In this document: piece by piece, positions 6,323 to 11,223 of the stretch
Position numbering within the stretch: position 1 is the stretch's first letter
Layout of the letters: every line of letters starts with the position of its first letter
Source of the DNA: Spirochaetia bacterium
GTDB lineage: Bacteria > Spirochaetota > Spirochaetia > Treponematales > Breznakiellaceae
Direction: 5' to 3'
NCBI GenBank assembly: GCA_025997655.1
Contig: BNUW01000082.1
Coordinates: 1 to 11,223, forward strand
DNA length: 11,223 nt
The notes under the pieces: generated by a model
Told to the model about the DNA's origin: nothing
The model's database searches: none
What the model saw: only the letters and a program-made list of their open reading frames with translations
Made by a program: the position numbers and the translations under genes

Positions 6323-8320
6323 ATGAGCGATACCCCCTCCCCCGGCCCTGATAAAAAGAAGCCCAAAAATTCCGGGGGTCCCCAGTTCCCCTTTGGCGGC
6401 CCCAAGCTGCCGGACCCTAAGAAATTCGGAGGCTGGCGGTTTTCCATCGTCTATATCATCATCCTGGTTATCGGGATGAGCCTTTTTAACTATGTGTTCC
6501 TGAATAAGGTGAACCCCACGGTCGATTTTTCGGAGTTTAAGAACAAGATCGCCTCCGGGGAAATTAAGCGGGTGGAACTAACCGATGCCTACTTTACCGG
6601 CTATACCACCCTCCAACGAACGCCCCCGGCCTCTACCCCTGCTTTCGGCAGATCTTCCCGTGGGGCGGCGTCTGCCGAGCCGGTCTACCGGACGGTGCCC
6701 ATCAACGACCCGGAACTCATCAAAATGATGGATGAACAACACGTCTCCTACTATGCGGTGTCCCGTGAGGGCAGCACGATACTCAACCTCATCTTTAGCT
6801 GGGTTCTGCCCATCGCCTTTTTCTTCTTTATCTGGCGTTTCCTGATGAAGCGTCTGGGCAGCATGGGGGGCAATGTGCTTTCCGTGGGGAACAGCCGGGC
6901 GGTGATCGTGGCCGAGGGTGATATTGCGACCCGGTTCCCCGATGTGGCCGGGGTGGACGAGGCGAAGGACGAACTGGTGGAGGTGGTGGACTTCCTGAAA
7001 AATCCCAAGAAGTACACCGACATCGGCGGCAAGATACCCAAGGGGGTGCTGCTGGTGGGACCCCCCGGAACCGGTAAGACCCTGCTGGCACGGGCCGTGG
7101 CGGGTGAGGCGGAGGTGCCCTTCTTCCGCATGAGCGGCGCCGACTTTGTGGAAATGTTTGTCGGTGTCGGGGCGGCCCGGGTGCGGGACCTCTTTAAGCA
7201 GGCCCGTGAAAAGGCGCCCTGTATCATTTTTATTGACGAATTGGACGCCATCGGCAAGAGCCGGATCAACAATATCGGTGGGGGCAACGATGAGCGAGAG
7301 CAGACCCTGAACCAGCTCCTGGTGGAGATGGACGGCTTTGACGCCACCAGCGGCCTCATCATCCTGGCGGCTACCAACCGGCCTGACGTGCTGGACCCGG
7401 CGCTGCTCCGGCCCGGCCGTTTCGATAGGCAAGTCCTGGTGGACAGGCCGGACCTCAAGGGGCGGGAAGCCATCATTCGTATCCACTCCAAGACGGTAAA
7501 GCTCGGCGACGAGGTGGACCTTGAAGCCATTGCACGGGTCACTTCCGGCTTTTCCGGGGCGGATCTTGCCAACATAGTGAACGAGGCGGCCCTGCTGGCG
7601 GTGCGGGCCGGCAGGAAGGTGGTGGAGCAGAGGGACTTTAACGAGGCCATCGAAAAGACCGTGGCGGGGCTCCAAAAAAAGACCCGGGTGTTGAAACCGG
7701 CGGAACGCAAGCTTACCGCCTACCATGAGGCGGGGCATGCCCTGATGGCGGCCTTTACCCCCGGCTCGGACCCGGTGCAGAAGATTTCGATCATTCCCCG
7801 GGGCTATGCACTGGGCTATACCCTGCAAATGCCCATTGAGGATCGCTATACCATCACCCAGTCGGATTTGCTGGGGCGGATCGACGTGCTCCTTGGCGGG
7901 CGGGTTGCGGAGGCCATGGTGTCCGGGGAGTTTTCCACCGGGGCGGGCAACGATCTGACCAAGGCCACGGATATAGCCCGGAAGATGATCACCGATTACG
8001 GGATGTCGGACCGGTTTAAGAATGTGGCCCTTACTTCACGGGGGATGCGGATGCCCGGGGATGCAGCCCAGGAGCCGATGTTCCACCGGGAGTATTCCGA
8101 GGCAACCCAGCAGTATATTGATGAGGAAATCGCCAACATTGTGGAAAAACGCTACGCCGGGGTAACGGAAATGCTAGGCAGGAACCGGGCCGTACTGGAT
8201 ACGGTGGCCGACCAGTTGCTGGAAAAGGAAACCCTGGACGAGAAGGAATTTAAAGCCCTGGTGGGCAAGGCTGCCGGAGCAGATGCCGGAACGGCTCAAG
8301 CCTCGCCGGTGGAATCCTGA
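6323..8320 (+). CDS. ftsH: ATP-dependent zinc metalloprotease FtsH
   Basis: The 665-residue membrane-anchored AAA+ protease extracts and degrades misassembled membrane proteins and some regulators. Order: a Pro/Gly/Lys-rich N-terminal tail (1-38), TM1 (~40-60), an extracytoplasmic domain (~61-150), TM2 (~152-175), then the cytoplasmic AAA+ module. That module has Walker A GPPGTGKT (246-253), pore motif MFVG (278-281), Walker B IIFIDE (301-306) and a second region of homology with Arg fingers Arg363 and Arg366. The M41 protease domain has HEAGH (468-472, zinc ligands His468 and His472, catalytic Glu469) and a third ligand, Asp544, in AGNDLTKA. All key residues are present, so it should be active. 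Length is near the usual 600-680. The start ATG 6323 has AGGAG (6312-6316) 6 nt upstream. The extracytoplasmic part has an Ala/Ser/Pro-rich insertion (~98-120). The last 25 bp overlap the convergent XRE gene. Confidence 0.97.
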   Translation: MSDTPSPGPDKKKPKNSGGPQFPFGGPKLPDPKKFGGWRFSIVYIIILVIGMSLFNYVFLNKVNPTVDFSEFKNKIASGEIKRVELTDAYFTGYTTLQRTPPASTPAFGRSSRGAASAEPVYRTVPINDPELIKMMDEQHVSYYAVSREGSTILNLIFSWVLPIAFFFFIWRFLMKRLGSMGGNVLSVGNSRAVIVAEGDIATRFPDVAGVDEAKDELVEVVDFLKNPKKYTDIGGKIPKGVLLVGPPGTGKTLLARAVAGEAEVPFFRMSGADFVEMFVGVGAARVRDLFKQAREKAPCIIFIDELDAIGKSRINNIGGGNDEREQTLNQLLVEMDGFDATSGLIILAATNRPDVLDPALLRPGRFDRQVLVDRPDLKGREAIIRIHSKTVKLGDEVDLEAIARVTSGFSGADLANIVNEAALLAVRAGRKVVEQRDFNEAIEKTVAGLQKKTRVLKPAERKLTAYHEAGHALMAAFTPGSDPVQKISIIPRGYALGYTLQMPIEDRYTITQSDLLGRIDVLLGGRVAEAMVSGEFSTGAGNDLTKATDIARKMITDYGMSDRFKNVALTSRGMRMPGDAAQEPMFHREYSEATQQYIDEEIANIVEKRYAGVTEMLGRNRAVLDTVADQLLEKETLDEKEFKALVGKAAGADAGTAQASPVES

Positions 8321-8658
8321 AGGTAGCGGCCTTTCATATCCTCCACTATCTCCGCCACCTTCTGGACATCGCCGCTCAGATCATTGAGGCGCTCCGCCAG
8401 AACCGCCGCCTCTTGTCCGGGAATCTTTACCTCGGCACTAAAAAACTCCCGGGGTTCTATTTTCAGCACCCGTGAAAGGGTGGCAAGAGTTTTAGGGGAC
8501 AGCCATTTTTTGCCGTGTTCAATATCGTTGATAAAATTATGGGTCAGTTCGGCTTTAATCGCCAACTGTAATTGAGAAAGCTTCTGCTTGGTCCGTAAGC
8601 GCCGTAAGTTATTCCCCAGCATAGCCCGTATGTCGGCTTCGCTGATGTTGTTCACCAT
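8296..8658 (-). CDS. Small XRE-family helix-turn-helix regulator
   Basis: The 120-residue protein (from ATG 8658) has an N-terminal Cro/C1-type [25 protein letters not shown] leads into recognition helix [13 protein letters not shown], followed by [21 protein letters not shown]. This is a standard five-helix DNA-binding domain (~10-75). The remaining ~45 residues are charged and amphipathic ([11 protein letters not shown]...[16 protein letters not shown]), a likely dimerisation helix; there is no ligand domain. A TTG at 8667 would add three residues and a GTG at 8655 would remove one. No strong Shine-Dalgarno decides between them. It lies 68 bp downstream of the M15 peptidase gene on the same strand, perhaps co-transcribed. 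Its last 25 bp overlap antiparallel with the 3' end of ftsH. Its target is unknown. Confidence 0.8.
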   Translation of the reverse strand: MVNNISEADIRAMLGNNLRRLRTKQKLSQLQLAIKAELTHNFINDIEHGKKWLSPKTLATLSRVLKIEPREFFSAEVKIPGQEAAVLAERLNDLSGDVQKVAEIVEDMKGRYLQDSTGEA

Positions 8659-8726
8659 GTGATGCAAGTTTCCGCTTAAACTGATGATGCCGCAAACAGC
8701 CTTTGGATGTAAGATGTCGCCAATGG

Positions 8727-9623
8727 TTAGGTGGCGGCCTTTACGGGTAGATTGTTCAGCAGTAATATCTCCGGGCGGTATTCAAAGTGCATGGTGTCAA
8801 AGAAAAGCCATTTGCCGCCCCAGATAAAGCCGTATTCTTCAAAGGCCTTGATCACCGCAGCCGGGGGATGGGACCGCCGGGAGTAGGGCACGGTCCACCA
8901 GGCGGGATAATTTTGCGCGGTCCAGAGCCAGTAGGTTTGCAGCCCCCCGTGGGATTTGGGGAGGAGGTCCAGCGCCGTGCCGTAGGCGTGGAAACTCCGG
9001 CTTTGGGTATCGGCGATGGTCCGCCAATTCCAGCCCGCCACGCTGTCAAGCCGGTTAATCCATTGCCGTACCTGGGCGTTGGTTTTCGCCGTATCCAGGA
9101 TTCGCTCTTCTACCAGTGCAAGCTCTTCCATGATTGAGTAATGGACCATCACTTTCCTGCCCAGAAAACGCATGGTTTTTACCCGGTCGTAGGACTCCGC
9201 CCTGGATTTTGCCCGCCAAAGGGCGTCATAAAAATGCTGGGATCGTTTTGGGGGATTTTTCGAGCGCCTTTCCGCGGAATCTCTGGCCCGCGCCGTTTCT
9301 TCCGGGGTCGGGTCCTTCCAGACCGGCAATTCCGCCGGGTAATTGTAGAAGGGCTGGGGATCATATTCGGCGTACCGAGTCCGGAGATTCTCCGGGAGCA
9401 GCCGCCCCTGGGCATAGTAAAACCATACGTTCCCAACCTGTACTGCCCAGTCCTCGCTGCGGAATTCCGCCGGCCCGACAATGCGCCCCGGATAGGCCGC
9501 CGCCAGGGCCTTCATCACTACTTCCCCCCGGTTCGGAGACGTTGATGGCGCGGATTGGGCAAAACCATTTCCGGCTACACAGAGTAAAACAAGCAGGAAT
9601 GTCCCGGCCCTTTGTTGTTTCAT
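8727..9623 (-). CDS. Secreted M15-family zinc peptidase (D-Ala-D-Ala carboxypeptidase / L-Ala-D-Glu endopeptidase type)
   Basis: This 298-residue protein probably acts on peptidoglycan stem peptides in the periplasm. A signal peptide spans residues 1-22 (MKQQR, hydrophobic FLLVLLCVAG, likely cleavage after GFA). The Cys at 15 is not in a good lipobox (VLLC), though spirochaete lipoboxes are loose. The C-terminal third is M15: SRSFHAYGTALDL (208-220) gives zinc ligands His212 and Asp219. EEYGFIWGGKW followed by DTMHFE (276-281) gives zinc ligand His279 and acidic residue Asp276 in the catalytic position. About 150 residues between the signal and the peptidase domain (24-~175) match nothing I recognise. 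Start ATG 9623 has only a weak Shine-Dalgarno but places the signal peptide correctly. Substrate bond is not decided by the sequence. Confidence 0.87.
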   Translation of the reverse strand: MKQQRAGTFLLVLLCVAGNGFAQSAPSTSPNRGEVVMKALAAAYPGRIVGPAEFRSEDWAVQVGNVWFYYAQGRLLPENLRTRYAEYDPQPFYNYPAELPVWKDPTPEETARARDSAERRSKNPPKRSQHFYDALWRAKSRAESYDRVKTMRFLGRKVMVHYSIMEELALVEERILDTAKTNAQVRQWINRLDSVAGWNWRTIADTQSRSFHAYGTALDLLPKSHGGLQTYWLWTAQNYPAWWTVPYSRRSHPPAAVIKAFEEYGFIWGGKWLFFDTMHFEYRPEILLLNNLPVKAAT

Positions 9624-9676
9624 GGCAAGATACTATCACAAGACCCGGATTTTGTGATATACTTTTGGAAAGCTTT

Positions 9677-9732
<56 letters not shown>

Positions 9733-9750
<18 letters not shown>

Positions 9751-9794
9751 AATATCCCGCCCAGGAAGACGAGTCCCGTATGCCTGCCCAGGAA
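9733..9794 (+). repeat. Imperfect duplication of the tRNA-Arg 3' end
   Basis: CGAGTCCCGCATG (9733-9745, T-arm and acceptor of the tRNA) recurs as CGAGTCCCGTATG (9770-9782), 12/13 identical. GCCCAGGAA (9759-9767) recurs exactly at 9786-9794. The two units are in tandem, the second shorter by 10 nt between the blocks. This pattern is compatible with a decayed integration (att-like) site or slippage duplication. No integrase gene is present in the window. Confidence 0.6.
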
Positions 9795-9799
9795 AATCC

Positions 9800-9828
9800 T
9801 TGACAGGAAAACCATTTGTCCCCATAAT
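9800..9828 (+). promoter_or_regulatory. Sigma70-type promoter of the VOC gene
   Basis: A perfect -35 box TTGACA (9800-9805) is followed after exactly 17 nt by CATAAT (9823-9828), five of six consensus positions. Transcription would begin near 9835, giving a leader of about 16 nt that carries the Shine-Dalgarno AGGAG (9839-9843). The site separates the VOC gene from transcription of the tRNA. Confidence 0.75.
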
Positions 9829-9850
9829 ACTATCATTCAGGAGTAAAAGC

Positions 9851-10240
9851 ATGGCGGAAAATTTTTTGACCGGTATTCAGCACATTGGCATTCCCACCAA
9901 TGATATAGACGCTACCATTGATTTTTATAAGGCCCTGGGCTTTACCATAGCCTCGGAGACGTTTTTAAAAGAAGATAACTGCAAGGTGTGTTTTCTCAAA
10001 ATGAAAAATTTGGTTATTGAAACCTATGAAAACCACCAGGCTGTGCTGAAACCCGGCGCGGTTGATCATATTGCCCTTGATGTTAACGATATTGACGCGG
10101 CCTTTGCGTTTGCCAAAAAAAGCGGTTTTAAAATGCTCGACAATGAAATTTCCGGCCTGCCCTTCTGGGAAAAAGGCGTCAGGTTTTTCAAGATCGAAGG
10201 GCCGAATAAGGAATATGTCGAATTTTGTCAAATTCTCTAA
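9851..10240 (+). CDS. Small VOC-superfamily (glyoxalase-like) protein
   Basis: The 129-residue cytoplasmic protein contains two beta-alpha-beta-beta-beta modules of the vicinal oxygen chelate fold. The glyoxalase-I-type metal ligands are all in place: His11 (IQHIGI), Glu57 (VIETYE), His73 (VDHIALDV) and Glu124 (KEYVEF). A divalent-metal-dependent lyase, isomerase or related enzyme is therefore likely, but the substrate (hemithioacetal, epimer or other) cannot be read from sequence. Start ATG 9851 has AGGAG (9839-9843) 7 nt upstream and its own promoter. The same frame remains open back to 9743 inside the tRNA, which is not a credible start. Base composition is visibly AT-richer than all neighbours. 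It is convergent with the isomerase-like gene, with only 15 bp between the stops and no terminator. Confidence 0.87.
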   Translation: MAENFLTGIQHIGIPTNDIDATIDFYKALGFTIASETFLKEDNCKVCFLKMKNLVIETYENHQAVLKPGAVDHIALDVNDIDAAFAFAKKSGFKMLDNEISGLPFWEKGVRFFKIEGPNKEYVEFCQIL

Positions 10241-10255
10241 ACGACCGATTGCGCG

Positions 10256-11223
10256 TTACACCTCGTAGGCAATCAGATTTCTAAACGCCCTAAGGCTTGC
10301 GGGATCATCGCAGCGGACAATAGGAAGGCCCTGATAACGGCAGAACTGGGTCAGCTCCTCAATTACGTTGCCTGAAGTAAGCACCATGTGATTGCTGGGG
10401 ATTGTTTTAAAGATATCGTAGTGATCCACCCCATCGAATGTCAGAAGCGACTGCGGCCAGTGAACGCCATGGGTAGACGTGGTGAATTCACGCTGATCGT
10501 GAATCCTTCCCAAACCCATGTACATATAATACTTCCCCTTAAGCCGGAACAGACGGGCGGCCGTCACTTCACCGGGCGCAGAAAGGTAGCGCACCGCTCC
10601 GCCGGATCGACCGTGCAGCTGCGGCAGGATTGCTATTTTGCCAAGCGCCGCCGTTGTGCCGCTCCGGTCCGACCAATAGGCGGAGGAGGAGCCGCAGTTA
10701 GCAATGGTGATGTGCTCATCCGTATGAACGATAAGATCCCCAAAAAGAGGCGGAACCCCGGGCTGCAGCATATTCAGAATCGCTTCCGTTAATGCTCCCT
10801 TGATATCCCCCTCGCAGGCAACAGGCACGATATCCCGTTTGCCCTCGTTGTCTTCCCCAAAGGGCAAAAATGCCGGGATAAGGCACTCCGTGCAGCCCAG
10901 GCAGCTGGTGGAAACCTCGAAATGACATTTTATGCTGACCGCGGCAATTCTGTCCGCCTTAAAATCCGCAAGCCGGTCCCGGGCGGCAAGGTACTGGGCA
11001 ATCTGTAGATTAAGGGAATCTTTGGTCAGCATCTTGTTGTCAAATTCAATCTTTGTTCCCTTCCCCACAAGCCAGTCGTAAAAGGCCTTTATCCGTCCGG
11101 GGTTTGATTTAACCATTTCCAGGGCGGCATAGGTAATTACATCTTCACTTTCTGTCACAATCTCGCGGATAAGCCGGTCTTCGAGCAGGGCATTATCGTC
11201 CCGGGTGTAGGGGATATTTGCCC
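10256..11223 (-). CDS. L-fucose/L-arabinose isomerase-like protein, 5' end beyond right edge
   Basis: Partial gene: the stop is at 10256 and the frame stays open to base 11223, so at least 321 residues of the C-terminal part are visible. A GTG at 11158 lies inside the frame, but the in-frame residues before it (ANIPYTRDDNALLEDRLIRE) look like real protein, so the true start is outside. Numbering from that GTG, the FucI-like features are VACEGDIKGALTEAIL (113-128, candidate metal ligand Glu116), PPLFGDLI (136-143, candidate Asp141), an ANCGSSSAYW segment (153-162) and SNHMV (255-259, candidate His257). Such enzymes interconvert aldoses and ketoses with Mn2+ in the cytoplasm. A C-x2-C-x2-C cluster (CLGCTEC, 86-92) is unusual. 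Many relatives are annotated only as isomerase-like and the sugar is not determinable here. Confidence 0.78.
   Translation of the reverse strand, partial: ANIPYTRDDNALLEDRLIREIVTESEDVITYAALEMVKSNPGRIKAFYDWLVGKGTKIEFDNKMLTKDSLNLQIAQYLAARDRLADFKADRIAAVSIKCHFEVSTSCLGCTECLIPAFLPFGEDNEGKRDIVPVACEGDIKGALTEAILNMLQPGVPPLFGDLIVHTDEHITIANCGSSSAYWSDRSGTTAALGKIAILPQLHGRSGGAVRYLSAPGEVTAARLFRLKGKYYMYMGLGRIHDQREFTTSTHGVHWPQSLLTFDGVDHYDIFKTIPSNHMVLTSGNVIEELTQFCRYQGLPIVRCDDPASLRAFRNLIAYEV

Noticed and set aside
6578..7828. Long minus-strand open frames (416 and 319 codons) opposite ftsH
   Set aside because: Both are antisense to Walker A, Walker B and the HEAGH region of ftsH; they are shadows caused by high GC.
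10247..10274. GATTGC/GCAATC inverted repeat as a terminator between the VOC and isomerase-like genes
   Set aside because: It is only a 6-bp stem with a 16-nt loop, partly inside the isomerase coding sequence, and no T-run follows.

Overview
The window looks like chromosomal DNA from a fairly GC-rich spirochaete, most like a Treponema of the termite-gut type. The grounds are general: a DPE2-like MalQ beside a very long GH13 enzyme, a DUF1538/P-II gene pair, a tRNA gene without an encoded CCA end, and spirochaete-style short regulators. No single marker fixes the genus, so this assignment is an inference. The bacterial host itself is not in doubt.

Layout. Positions 1-1437 (minus strand, cut by the left edge) hold the N-terminal 479 residues of a large GH13 alpha-amylase-family enzyme. 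A 268-bp intergenic stretch follows that is full of direct and inverted copies of a purine-rich repeat and ends in a long hairpin. malQ (4-alpha-glucanotransferase, GH77) lies at 1706-3733, also on the minus strand, so this end is an alpha-glucan/maltodextrin block. Divergent from malQ, a two-gene operon on the plus strand (3883-6157) encodes a fused, two-repeat DUF1538 membrane protein and a tandem P-II-like protein, with the two frames overlapping by 8 bp. ftsH (6323-8320, plus strand) comes next with its own leader. Its 3' end overlaps by 25 bp the end of a convergent small XRE-type regulator (8296-8658, minus), and a secreted M15-family peptidase (8727-9623, minus) lies upstream of that regulator.

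The right end has tRNA-Arg(UCU) at 9677-9750. It is followed by an imperfect duplication of its own 3' end, a strong sigma70-like promoter, and a small, noticeably AT-richer VOC/glyoxalase-type gene (9851-10240). Last is a convergent L-fucose/L-arabinose isomerase-like gene (10256 to beyond the right edge), whose 5' end is outside the window.

How the genes relate. The GH13 enzyme and MalQ plausibly cooperate in malto-oligosaccharide turnover. The DUF1538 protein and its tandem P-II-like partner are the best candidate for a poorly described system: a putative single-chain ion transporter with a dedicated, non-canonical P-II-like cytosolic partner. FtsH is housekeeping membrane proteolysis. The remaining genes are independent units.
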